DNA from: Pycnococcus provasolii
Taxonomy: Eukaryota > Chlorophyta > Pseudoscourfieldiophyceae > Pseudoscourfieldiales > Pycnococcaceae
Direction: 5' to 3'
Length of the DNA stretch: 64,000 nt
Assembly: GCA_938743325.2 (NCBI GenBank)
Contig: OW568893.1
Coordinates: 434,001-498,000, forward strand
Every line of letters begins with the position of its first letter. Position 1 is the first letter of the stretch. The notes below the pieces were generated by a model that was given only the letters and a program-made list of their open reading frames with translations, ran no database searches and was not told the origin of the DNA. The position numbers were made by a program, and so were the translations under genes. Below are positions 20,034 through 28,804 of this stretch, piece by piece.

Positions 20034-21365
20034 TCAGTCAAGGTCCGCGCAGTCAATGCGCTCGAGTATGCCGTCGCTCAACGTGTACACTCCAGGTGCC
20101 GAAATCGTGTAGTCAGTCATGCCGCCGCCGAGCGTGTCCCAGTCATCGCCGCCGTTGTTCAGAACGAACGTCATGTTGTTGTTCGCATCCACGCTAATTT
20201 CAAACACGTTCGCCTCATCGCCCATGTGCTGCATTTCAATTCCGGGCAACTCGGTCCAAATCCCGTCGTCACCTGCGTAGTGCAGGTACACTTGATCCCA
20301 GCCAGTGCGGTACTTCAGCGTGACGTTCGACGTTGTCGTCGCAGCACCTGGAATTGTCTCTGGTATCGATGGCGGCAGTGGCTCGTCGATTGCCTCCTCT
20401 TCATCATCGGCACCCTCCTCGGAAGACTCCTCAGAATCATCAACCACCACCATCCCCACACTTTCTTCTTCTTGTTGCTCAGAGGCTGCCGCGCTGTCTT
20501 TCTTCTTGTTGTTTTTGTTGCCGCCCTCGTCACTCTTTTCGAGCTCGTCCACAGCGCGTTCGCGCAGTGCATTTTTGAATGACGCGCGAGCCGCCGCATA
20601 CTCGTCTCCCTCAGCCGATTTGATCCTAGTGCTTGTAATCTCGTCGAGCGCGTTGACAGCTTCCTCAAGGAACATCTTGGTCTCCACGTCGTACTGCTTC
20701 TGGTGCTCCTCAATCAAAAGCTCGACAGCTCCAGGTGATATGTACTGCACTCCAGCTTTTTCGACAGCTTCATATAGTGAAGCGGTACCCTGCTTTACCG
20801 CATCGATCTTCCTCCTCCGCTCTTCTTCAGCATCTTCGCTCTCCTCCTCCTCCTCCTCCTCCTCCGCCATCGTCGTACTACCACTGCTGCTGCTGATGAC
20901 TTCTTCCTTCGGCTGATCAGTAGTAGTAACATTATTAGTCGCAGGAAAGCCTCGTCCCCATCCCACACCGCTTTGCTCTTCAATTGGTTGCACCGCCGGT
21001 GGTTCGCGGCTGTCGTCGTCGTCAATCTTGCTGTCGTCATTGCATCCATCATCGACAACAGACGCCGAGTGATTTTCGTCGTCCTTCTCCTCCACTTCCA
21101 CCTCTTTTTTCTCGCCGCTGTTCGTGAAGATGGAGAGGCGTTTCATCAGACCAGATGCCCAACCTGTCGAAGGCTTCAGATCCTTCGGCTTGTTCGGTGA
21201 CGACACGGCGATGGACGAAGGAGAACGACGGCGGCGTGAGAAATCGGCAGCAGCACCACCGTCACGACGACCGAGCAGATGGCCATGGGGAGGGTGTGCG
21301 CGTGCGCCGTGAGCTGGGCGCGGCGTCACGGCGTGTGCGCGCATTGGCAAAGAAAATGGCGCCAT
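20034..21365 (-). CDS. Plastid-targeted coiled-coil protein with C-terminal CBM25-type starch-binding domain
   Basis: 443 residues from the ATG at 21365 (the frame extends to a TTG at 21431, which I reject). The N-terminus MAPFSLPMRAHAV is followed by about 70 residues rich in Arg, Pro, His and Ser, a plausible transit peptide. The middle is acidic, with an EEEEEEEESEDAEEERRRK block and a predicted coiled coil (about 175-300). The last ~105 residues match the CBM25/CBM53 fold: LKYRTGWDQVYLHY, GIWTELPGIEM, MTFVLNNGGDDWDTLGGGMTDY and APGVYTLSDG, including the aromatic residues that stack on alpha-glucan. It has no catalytic domain. By analogy with PTST-type proteins it may bring partners to starch granules; this is inference. 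Confidence 0.8.
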   Translation of the reverse strand: MAPFSLPMRAHAVTPRPAHGARAHPPHGHLLGRRDGGAAADFSRRRRSPSSIAVSSPNKPKDLKPSTGWASGLMKRLSIFTNSGEKKEVEVEEKDDENHSASVVDDGCNDDSKIDDDDSREPPAVQPIEEQSGVGWGRGFPATNNVTTTDQPKEEVISSSSGSTTMAEEEEEEEESEDAEEERRRKIDAVKQGTASLYEAVEKAGVQYISPGAVELLIEEHQKQYDVETKMFLEEAVNALDEITSTRIKSAEGDEYAAARASFKNALRERAVDELEKSDEGGNKNNKKKDSAAASEQQEEESVGMVVVDDSEESSEEGADDEEEAIDEPLPPSIPETIPGAATTTSNVTLKYRTGWDQVYLHYAGDDGIWTELPGIEMQHMGDEANVFEISVDANNNMTFVLNNGGDDWDTLGGGMTDYTISAPGVYTLSDGILERIDCADLD

Positions 21366-21819
21366 TTGTAAAATGAACCCTGGATCAAGCCTGGATGGGT
21401 TTTTACGCGGTTCTTGCGCGGTTAGAACCAACTAAAAATGGAGCGGTTCATATTGATTTGGGGTTTTGGTATTTTTGTCTTACTTTTAAAAAAATTAATA
21501 ACTGGGTCCTCGGGACGAGGGGCCCGCCCCGTTTGGGCCCCTCTGTTACTTCGTAATATGCGCGTCGCTTCGCGCCGTTTCCTTCGGTAGTATGATTCCT
21601 GTTGAGATGGCTCGCAGGAGGCAAGAATAAAATAGATGAGCCAGGTGTCAACTTTGGGATCCATAATTAAACGAGTTCTTGATACCATCTGGCCTCGGGA
21701 GTCGGGAGATAGCGTTGCCTCCGAGAGCGACGACGTTGACGGAAAACTGACGCGGCGAGAACGACGAGATTGACGCAAGCTAGTCGCGAGTTCTGAGCGA
21801 GTTCTGATCGAGCGTAATA
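21366..21819. other. Repeat-derived intergenic DNA; possible copia 5' remnant
   Basis: On the minus strand, TGGTATCAAGAACTCG near 21674-21690 resembles a Ty1/copia primer-binding site (complement of the initiator Met tRNA 3' end) and is followed by ATGGATCCCAAAG. The short frame after it has no Gag similarity I can recognise and stops within 240 bp. An old, truncated element is possible but weakly supported. Confidence 0.25.
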
Positions 21820-22170
21820 CTATGATTGTGGTTGTGGCGGCACGCTCACTCGTTGTCGAGAGCGAGGCGGCTCTTCTGGCTCCTCCTCGTCCTCGTCGTT
21901 GCTGCTACTGTCTTGTAGTAGGTACCTTCGCGTCACGCCAGGTCCGCCTGATTGTGGTTGTGGCGGCGGCGGCGGCACGCCAGGTGGCGGAGGAGGATGA
22001 GGAGGCGCGGACGGTCCGCCTGATTGTGGTTGTGGCGGCACGCTCACTCGTTGTCGAGAGCGAGGCGGCTCTTCTGGCTCGTCCTCGTCCTCGTCGTTGC
22101 TGCTACTTTCTTGTAGTAGGTACCTTCGCGTCGGGCGGCGTACCCGTTCGGAACGCCGCTGGTGCGCCAT
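21820..22170 (-). CDS. Short Pro/Arg/acidic ORF with an internal 38-residue tandem duplication
   Basis: 116 residues, ATG at 22170. The block beginning TRRYLLQ(E/D)SSSNDED and ending SVPPQPQSGGP occurs twice, with a PPPPPGVPPPPPQ spacer. The start RRSERVRRPTRRY resembles the basic linker between integrase and reverse transcriptase in copia polyproteins, so it may be a retroelement scrap rather than a host gene. The duplication is visible at DNA level (about 21825-21947 and 22015-22135). Not recognised as any known protein. Confidence 0.35.
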   Translation of the reverse strand: MAHQRRSERVRRPTRRYLLQESSSNDEDEDEPEEPPRSRQRVSVPPQPQSGGPSAPPHPPPPPGVPPPPPQPQSGGPGVTRRYLLQDSSSNDEDEEEPEEPPRSRQRVSVPPQPQS

Positions 22171-22199
22171 TACTGATCACTTGGGTGGGGGGCGTGATC

Positions 22200-22260
22200 G
22201 CGTGACGGGGAGGTCTAATCGCGTGACGGGGAGGTCTAATCACGTGACGGGGAGGTTTGG
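22200..22260. repeat. 21-bp tandem repeat, ~3 copies
   Basis: The unit GCGTGACGGGGAGGTCTAATC is repeated almost perfectly three times, the last copy diverging at its end into GGTTTGGGTTAG. CACGTGAC/GCGTGAC cores resemble bZIP/bHLH-type sites, but no function can be claimed. Confidence 0.8.
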
Positions 22261-22934
22261 GTTAGTTATCCTTTGTTTGCACCGAAACTCAGAACCCCGA
22301 ATATTTCTACCGACCATGACACCGGTCAGCCTGAAGCAGGCCAACCCCGCTCTAGGTTATTCCCCCCCCTGGTTTTTTCGTAAGAAATTGACAGATGCGC
22401 GCAGAAGCACGCGCCACCGCGTAGACGTTGTCGATAAGTAGTCGTCGTCAGTCGCCTGAGACGCCACGAGCACCTAGATACCGGCGCGCCAGTCTTCTCC
22501 GAGCCATGTCGCGCGCCAGCAGGTCGATGAGTGGTCTCGGAAGCCCAGTTTGTCGGTAAGAATGGTGGTGGCGGTTGTTGGCGATCATGGAGATGAGCAC
22601 CACGCACACACGAGCGCCCATGAGCGCCCATGAGCGTTGTCGTTGTCAGCAGGGACCCTAGAGAAGCCAACAGAGTCCCTGCTACGCTCATGCGCGCTCG
22701 TATGGCGACTACTCCCCATCTACCGAACTCCCCAATTCCTCGACTTAGCACAACGGGCGGGGAATCCGCCATGTGCGTTCCCCGTGTCGAAACTCTCTCA
22801 GATCTCGACCTACGCGGCGACAACTGACAGGTCTGCCTGGACTGTGCAACCTTTGGTGCAGGCCCTGGGAGCTCATTCGCGCGACGCGCGACGCCATGGC
22901 GAAGCTCCGACCTGTAGCCACCGACCATGCCTCC

Positions 22935-23093
22935 GGGGCCCCGCCCTGGAGCTCCCGACCAGGGCTCCGGGGCCCCGACCTGGAGCTCCGACCAGGGCTC
23001 TGGGGCCCCGACCTGGAGCTCCGACCAGGGCTCTGGGGCCCCGACCTGGAGCTCCCGACCAGGGCTCTGGGGCCCCGACCAGGAGCTCCGACC
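22935..23093. repeat. 33-34 bp GC-rich minisatellite, ~5 copies
   Basis: The unit begins GGGGCCCCGACCTGGAGCTC and ends GACCAGGGCTCT. Four full copies and one partial copy differ by single-base indels (34, 33, 33, 34 and 25 bp). Varying unit lengths break any reading frame, so the open frames through it are not coding. It is followed by a run of 17 G at 23122-23138. Confidence 0.85.
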
Positions 23094-23250
23094 AAAGCCT
23101 TTTGTCCAGGGCCCCGTTCAAGGGGGGGGGGGGGGGGGAACTTTTGGTTCCGCACGGCATGTGCCAGAAGTGACCAAAACCCTAGCCCGGTTCCGTGGTG
23201 TCAAAAGAGCCCGCTTATGTGGGCGGGCCATAAATCAGAGATGTGTTTTC

Positions 23251-24789
23251 TTACGTTGTTGGTTTCATGAATGACAGCCTCTTGCTTGAGCTGTTCATCT
23301 CCTTCTCCACGCACGCGAAGCCCGCTCGCTCAAATAGCGCGCCCAGGTCCGTCGAGATGTACCCGCGGTAGTGAGGCTCGTTGAAGTCGCCGAAACGACC
23401 GATGCTCCGATCCAGAGGCTCGCGATCGCCGAGCTGAATGCTGTCGACGAGAACCGCCACGCCACCAGGTTTCAGCGCCTGGAACATCGTCCTCACCGCC
23501 GCCTCGCGCGCCTCCATCGGCAGCTCGTGGAAGGTGTACACGCAGTACACGGCATCGAACCACCCGCCGTCGTCGCCCAGCACTCTCGCCAGCTCGTCGG
23601 GAACGCGCTCGATCGAGTCGTGGTAAAAGTGCGCGCCCGCGGCGCCTCGCGCGAGCTTTGCACCGCGCAATTTCTCCCATGCGCGGTGGTTCGAGCGCGC
23701 GCGCTCCAGGTAAAACGGACTGAGATCCACCGCATGGTACTCGGCGTAGGGCAAGTTGTCGCGCACGAACGTGCCAAGTCGCCCAGTGCCGCATGCGAGC
23801 TCGAGCACGCGCGGCGGCGAATGCTGATCCTGCTGCACGTCCGACGCGCCGCGCCCTGCGACGTTTGCGAGGTGATCCATCAGAGGCGGCAGGACGAGAC
23901 GCTGCATGGCATCTTGCCGTCCCACGAAGAGGCTTTCCGTGGATGTCTCGTACACCTCACTCGAGTGCGTGGACAGCCAGCCGTCCGTCTGGTAGTGGTA
24001 CGTGTTCTTATAGTACTCCGGGTAAACGCTCCCTCGCACCCACAGATTGTCAGGCTCGGCGGCACGCCTTCGACGGAGCGTCTGCGTCGCCTCGAACATG
24101 AAGCGCGCAGCCTTGCGCAGCACGCCGCGGTACTGCGGGTGTCGCGAGCTCTCCATGTCCCACGGAAAAGCGTATTCTCCCGCCGCGACGCGCCGTCCAT
24201 CCTGCCGGTAGGCTGCGAGCGCCTCGAGCAGTGCGCGGTACCCTGCATCAGCGAGTGCCGCCGGCGTCGGCTGCGCGATGGTGGGTCCCGCGGGTGTTGT
24301 CATGCGCATCGCGGACGTCGCTGCGTGCGTGAGGAACCCCGCGGCGCCGAGCGACGCGAACGCCGACGTGCGAAGCAGGTGCGAGGCGAAGTAGCGCTGC
24401 GACGTGCGCCCTCCCTCTCCTGCGCCCGTCAGCTCGGTGAGCGCGTGCGCGACAAGCGCCCGCGCCGAAGGCACGTCCTGCCTTGGGTCCCACGTGCGCC
24501 AGAACTCCGTCGACGGCGTGAGGCGGAAGCGTTCGGCATCGCGCACGCCGGGCGCCGGGCAGTCCGCAGCCTGCGCGTCCGAAGAAGAAGACGATGAGGA
24601 CGATGATGGAGCATCCGAAGAAGAAGACGAGGAAGAGGCCGCAGGCAAGGCGTGCGACGACAGGGGCCTCACCAAGGGCCTGACCAATGCCGCCGGAAGA
24701 CGAGACAATGACGCAAGACAAGGCAGGCCCAAGACACCACCAGCACCAGGAGCGAGGAGCTTGTTGCCACCACGGAGCAGGAGCGACAT
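23251..24789 (-). CDS. Organellar class I SAM-dependent methyltransferase
   Basis: 512 residues from the ATG at 24789, chosen because MSLLLRGGNKLL starts a Leu/Arg/Ser-rich transit-like peptide; another in-frame ATG lies at 25017. A Ser-rich linker (about 55-72) precedes the conserved body. The segment YPEYYKNTYHYQTDGWLS with GRQDAMQR is, to my knowledge, a hallmark of a cyanobacterial/plastid methyltransferase family of unknown substrate. Motif I is VLELACGTGRLG (about residue 330), followed by a YHAVDLSPFYL acidic motif II, FDAVYCVYTFHELP and LKPGGVAVLVDS. Only binding of S-adenosylmethionine can be stated. Upstream lies a divergent gap with three AACCCCG motifs. Confidence 0.85.
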   Translation of the reverse strand: MSLLLRGGNKLLAPGAGGVLGLPCLASLSRLPAALVRPLVRPLSSHALPAASSSSSSSDAPSSSSSSSSSDAQAADCPAPGVRDAERFRLTPSTEFWRTWDPRQDVPSARALVAHALTELTGAGEGGRTSQRYFASHLLRTSAFASLGAAGFLTHAATSAMRMTTPAGPTIAQPTPAALADAGYRALLEALAAYRQDGRRVAAGEYAFPWDMESSRHPQYRGVLRKAARFMFEATQTLRRRRAAEPDNLWVRGSVYPEYYKNTYHYQTDGWLSTHSSEVYETSTESLFVGRQDAMQRLVLPPLMDHLANVAGRGASDVQQDQHSPPRVLELACGTGRLGTFVRDNLPYAEYHAVDLSPFYLERARSNHRAWEKLRGAKLARGAAGAHFYHDSIERVPDELARVLGDDGGWFDAVYCVYTFHELPMEAREAAVRTMFQALKPGGVAVLVDSIQLGDREPLDRSIGRFGDFNEPHYRGYISTDLGALFERAGFACVEKEMNSSSKRLSFMKPTT

Positions 24790-24935
24790 CAGAGCGAGCT
24801 GAGCTGGGAATAGTCGCGCAGGGAAAGGAGGAAAAGGAGGGGGGCGAGAGGGATGGAGCGGGGAGGAGGCAAAATACGAAAAGGAGAGCCACACAAAACC
24901 ATCAGGGACTAGGGAGGGAAATACCAAGATACCTG

Positions 24936-24975
24936 GAACCCCGAAAGGACAAACCCCGCATCCAAACCCCGAATC
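24936..24975. promoter_or_regulatory. Triple AACCCCG promoter motif
   Basis: Three copies within 40 bp (AACCCCGAAAG, AACCCCGCATC, AACCCCGAATC), 147-186 bp upstream of the methyltransferase ATG at 24789 and in the gap that separates it from the mobile-element debris on the other side. Confidence 0.4.
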
Positions 24976-25142
24976 ATTTAAGTTTACGCTTGTCGACGGT
25001 TTGGATGGGCTCGGCATAAGTACAATTGGGAACCCCAAGGATTGGATTGATACGAACCCTATACGCAGCCAGTCCCGGAGTCATTCTTGACGTTGAAGCT
25101 AGTCACCAACTGCGTGACGACACGCTACGACCTGAAAACACC

Positions 25143-26420
25143 ATGCTTTTGCATGCCGCGACGGCTGCTGCTCGTGCCATTGACGATGCACCGCCTCGCC
25201 GCGCCGCTGTCTTCCCTTCCATTCCAGTCGCTCCACCACCCGTCGCGCCGCTCAACTCTTCCCTATATCTTCCTCCTCCTGCCTCGTCGTCCGCCCGTTA
25301 CCCGTCCAACTCCTGGGCTTCCTTCGTTCCTTCTGCTGTTGCTCGTCTTTCCCCTGTTCCTACTGCATCGTCGATTCTTACTCTTGCCGATCTTCAATGC
25401 CGTGATCGCCTCCGTGATGCGGCGCGCTTGCTTCCGCTGCTTCCTGATGAAGCCATCGCGCGCATGCTGGGCTCTTCCCTCGCTGAATGCTTTCGTGCTG
25501 ATCCTGCTCACGTCGCCTACCTCGTCCTCCAGATTCTTGTCCGCTTCGGCCCGTCTACGCTCGGACCTGTCGCTACTACTCTGCGTGATCTGCATGACGC
25601 TGCTGCTGCTTCGCGCACGCGCATCTCGCCATCTCTGAGCGGGCTCGCTACGCGTGCGCTCTTTGATCGGCGTCAGCGTGGCGTCACGCGCGCTACGTCG
25701 CTGCTCACCCTCCAGCGTGGCCTGACCTGGCTCACCACGCATGGTGGGTTCGACTTTCCGCTTGATTGTTCGTTACTGCACAACCTTCGCCCTACGCAAC
25801 GCCCGTCGTCTTCGGCGCCGTGCGTCATGAGCCTCGGTATTCTGGCGAGGTTGGAGCGCTTTGCTGCCTCGTCTACTGGCACTGTCTTCGAGCGCTCTCA
25901 TGCCGCTGCTTGGGCTTCCCAGATCCTTTCAGTTTCGCGCTTCACGCAAATTCAGCATCGCTCGGACCCTGCTTCTCCCATCAACGTTCCTGCTGTGTCG
26001 CCCGCGCCACCGTCATACCACAACCCAGGTACCTCACGGCAAGGAAACAAAGAAACTTGCCCGAAGAAAAAAAAAAAGGGAGAGAAAAACTTCCTTCCCT
26101 CCCCTCCTTCGCTTCCCGATAGGCAAAGGAAACTTTACGCGCACGAAGATACGCACAAACACACGTTCCAACACGTACTCAGAAGCACACGTCCGCGCAC
26201 ACACGCCACTGACGTTCACTATACGCGAAACAAGCTGAAACTCACGACTTTACCGGTTAGGGTACAGAAATCTGACTTAGGGTTAAGCCGGCCGAACTTG
26301 TTGTCATTAACTAGGTGCTCATCCCAACTTTTTGGTGTGTCGTCCGTCAGCCTTGAACTTCGGATATATTGTCTAGGCACCCTAGACGAGTGCGGAACGA
26401 AATATTTGAGGCGCAACTGA
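25143..26420 (+). mobile_element. Possible tyrosine-recombinase (DIRS/Crypton-like) remnant
   Basis: The first ATG in the frame is at 25143. About 300 residues read as a helical Ala/Leu/Arg-rich protein, with ATRALFDRRQRG, SLLTLQRGLTWLTTHGG and AAAWASQILSVSRFTQIQHR. That order resembles the core-binding, SAM-like domain of tyrosine recombinases found in algal mobile elements. The catalytic half with R..H-R-Y is absent. After TSRQGNKET the frame enters a poly-A-derived Lys tract and unrelated sequence up to 26420. I infer a truncated element. The family call is by pattern only. Confidence 0.35.
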
Positions 26421-26462
26421 ACGACACACGCTCGCTAAGCACGCAAACAAAAAAAAACCGGT

Positions 26463-27110
26463 ATGGCACTCACGCTCGCGACAGAGCGGAACGGCGGAAC
26501 GGATACGCGCTTCGCCCCGACGTTCGACGGCGACGTCGAACGTTGGGCGGACTGGCACTTCGGCTTCACGGCGTATGCGCACAGCCGCAAGTTGGGCGCC
26601 GCGCTCACGGCGCAAGCGCACGACGACGCGCCGACGGAGAGCGAGAGTCTCTACTACGCGCTCGCTCTGGCGTGCCAAGGAACTGCAAGGCTCGTCGTGC
26701 AAGGCGTCACTGCAGGCGACGGCGTCGCCGCGTGGAAAGCGCTGACGGCCGAGCTTGACGACGAGCTCAAGCGCCGCGCAGGCACGCTCGTCGACGAACT
26801 GCTCGCGTGGAATCTGCTTATCGCTGACTTTGGATTTCCTCAACAAGAACCAACTCTTATCCATGAGGACAATCAAGGATGCGTTGCTCTGTCAAATAAT
26901 CCTGTGTTCCACAAGCGAACGAAGCACATCGAGATACGATACCATTTCGTGCGTGAACAGGTGAATGAGCTTAAAAATATCGTAGTACGGTTTATCCGAA
27001 CTAACGACATGCTGGCTGACATATTCACTAAGCCACTCAGTGGAGTGCGTTTCGTGAGTTTGGTTCGCAGAATTCTCAAGATGGTAGGATTCGATTCTTG
27101 TGAGGATTGA
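26463..27110 (+). mobile_element. Ty1/copia internal-deletion derivative: Gag N-terminus fused in frame to RNase H
   Basis: 215 residues, ATG at 26463. Residues 1 to about 108 are Gag-like (FDGDVERWADWHFGF, SESLYYALALACQG). From about 118 the protein is the C-terminal copia RNase H, with IHEDNQGCVALSNNP, FHKRTKHIEIRYHFVRE and DMLADIFTKPLSG, all diagnostic of copia elements. Protease, integrase and reverse transcriptase are missing, yet the frame is kept. Base composition shifts from GC-rich to clearly AT-richer near 26815. It cannot move on its own. An LTR follows directly. Confidence 0.8.
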
Positions 27111-27138
27111 GAGTACTCGAGTGATTGTCGAGTGGGGG

Positions 27139-27650
27139 TGTTGGAGTTTTAGGGGTTTGTAGTACGACACATCACCTGTCGAAGTTTGGGGGTTAAGGAG
27201 AAGGACAAGATAAGGTTCTTGTGTCTAGAAGTGGAGACGTCTAGACACATGGGAACACCCTTCCATATGGAGCAAGAGATCTCTAGAGATGAGGTTTAAT
27301 TGGTTTGGAGACGGTTAGAACGAGATAAGAGAATCTCCATCGACTTCTAGAAAGGTTGCATGGAATAGCACGAAGCATGGAACGCAAGCTTCGTGCCCTC
27401 TCCCCTTTCCCTCTCTTCGAGTAACAGGTTCATTCCTATTCCGTAACAACTCTCATATACCAATATTCATGATGACGGAACCCAGACCTATCTTGAATTA
27501 CTTCGAATTCTCTATGGGCAATCAGACGCCGGAAGAGGATTCTGGATACATCTGGAAGAGGTTCTCCTTGTAAGGGAAGGTGGGAACGTGGTGGAAAGAC
27601 CCACGTACGGAGTTTATTATTGTTGTTGTTGCGTGTTATATTAAGTAACA
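27139..27650 (+). mobile_element. 3' LTR of the copia derivative
   Basis: It begins TGTTGGAG right after the purine-rich tract GAGTGGGGG and ends TTAAGTAACA, giving TGTT...AACA termini and a length of 512 bp. It lies 28 bp after the RNase H stop codon. No matching 5' LTR is seen upstream of the Gag fragment, so the 5' part is lost or replaced. Confidence 0.6.
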
Positions 27651-27723
27651 CAAAACGACCTTAAGCACTCAACACTTACCTAAGCTCCGTAGTCCTCTCT
27701 CCCGCACTCACATGCCGGCGGGC

Positions 27724-27796
27724 ACCCATGTTACCGTGACCGTGCAAGTCACGCCGTCTATTTCGCCCTCAATTAGCTTGGCTGACAGAACACGGC
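27724..27796 (-). pseudogene. RPN9 gene fragment
   Basis: On the minus strand this reads VLSAKLIEGEIDGVT followed by CTVTVTWV. The intact RPN9 PCI domain at 28.94-29.02 kb reads ALSAKLIEGSIDGVT and SAVTVTWV. Similarity stops abruptly on both sides. The fragment sits between the copia LTR and the left end of the ~0.95 kb repeat, about 1.2 kb from the intact gene and in the same orientation. A GTGAGT directly follows the coding similarity. It is most likely a degraded partial duplication. Confidence 0.7.
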
Positions 27797-27846
27797 TGTT
27801 TAATGTGGATTACAAACACTCAGCTCATACGCCAAGCTAGGATCGT

Positions 27847-28799
27847 TCATTCAATATTGAATGGAATGAATGGTGAGTGAATGGGTATTGTTATATTGTA
27901 GCGGCCACCGCGTCGTGAATGGTGAATGGTAACTCGCGGCGATACCATATCATTGGACCTCTAGAACCCACCCACACAACGCAAACGTCGGGGACTTCGC
28001 ACGACGCCATTGAAGTTTTGTGCCAAAGGGACGAAACGTTCGATCGGTCCAAGTTAGGTCCGCCCGAGTGCCCGACCGGGATCCCCAAACTCCCTGCAAA
28101 CTCCCCCCGACCAAAAATCACATGAATAAGGGGAATGGTTCTACAGCGGATCCCCGGAATTCGACCTGCTTTTCCCCTCCGACCCGAGCTCCGACTCGTT
28201 TCGACTGATTTGAGCGAGCATCTGTCACAATCATCCGCTGCAGCGCAGCACGCGCAGCACGTCGTCGCGTGCACGACGACGCGCACGCGTCAGTGGCGCT
28301 ACCGCACTATTTCTCGACGACACGTCGTACGGTGCGACCGCTAATCTAGCAGGCGGGTGCGGGACTCACCGAAAGCGAGCGTGTCATCAATGCTTGGGGT
28401 GAAGACGCCGACGAGGACTGTTTTGAAAATATATCGTAGGAGTTTGTGTGTACATTGTTTGTAAACACATGATTGCAGTCTCAACTCCAAGACATCCCTC
28501 TTTCCCACAAGCTGGACTCCTTTAGCTACTGTAGAGTAGTAAGTGTTGACCCTTGAGTCATCGTGTTGATGCACGGTTGGTGGCGCTGGCGACGACATCA
28601 ACGAAAACAAGTCGCAACCGGAGCCCTCACTACGCCAACGAAAGCGCCCTGATCGAGCAATACAACCTTCAAAATCACCTGCGCCACGAACAAAAAACGC
28701 GAAGTGAATGGCACCGGTGAATGGGCTGAACGGTGAAAGTGAATGATGTGAATGGACGACAGTTGGACAGACTAATGTGCAACTTCTTTACTGAATGAG
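27847..28799. repeat. ~0.95 kb dispersed repeat, copy 1 (MITE-like)
   Basis: It matches 33090-34070 in the same orientation over most of its length, with indels in the middle. The ends are TCATTCAATATTGAAT on the left and TACTGAATGA on the right, which is an imperfect 10-bp terminal inverted repeat (TCATTCARTA). Many GAATGG/GTGAATGG subterminal motifs occur near both ends. No target-site duplication is evident. The right end stops 6 bp before the RPN9 stop codon. No transposase was seen, so a non-autonomous DNA transposon is the best guess. Confidence 0.65.
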
Positions 28800-28804
28800 G
28801 GATT

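Noticed and set aside
22637-23274. Overlapping frames through the 33-34 bp minisatellite (GAPTWSSDQGS-type repeats)
   Set aside because: Unit lengths of 33 and 34 bp shift the phase, all six frames stay open because of the repeat, and none has a domain or plausible start context.
23371-24597. 408-residue plus-strand frame
   Set aside because: It is fully antisense to the methyltransferase gene and is Arg/His/Ala-rich, as expected for the complement of a GC-rich coding sequence.
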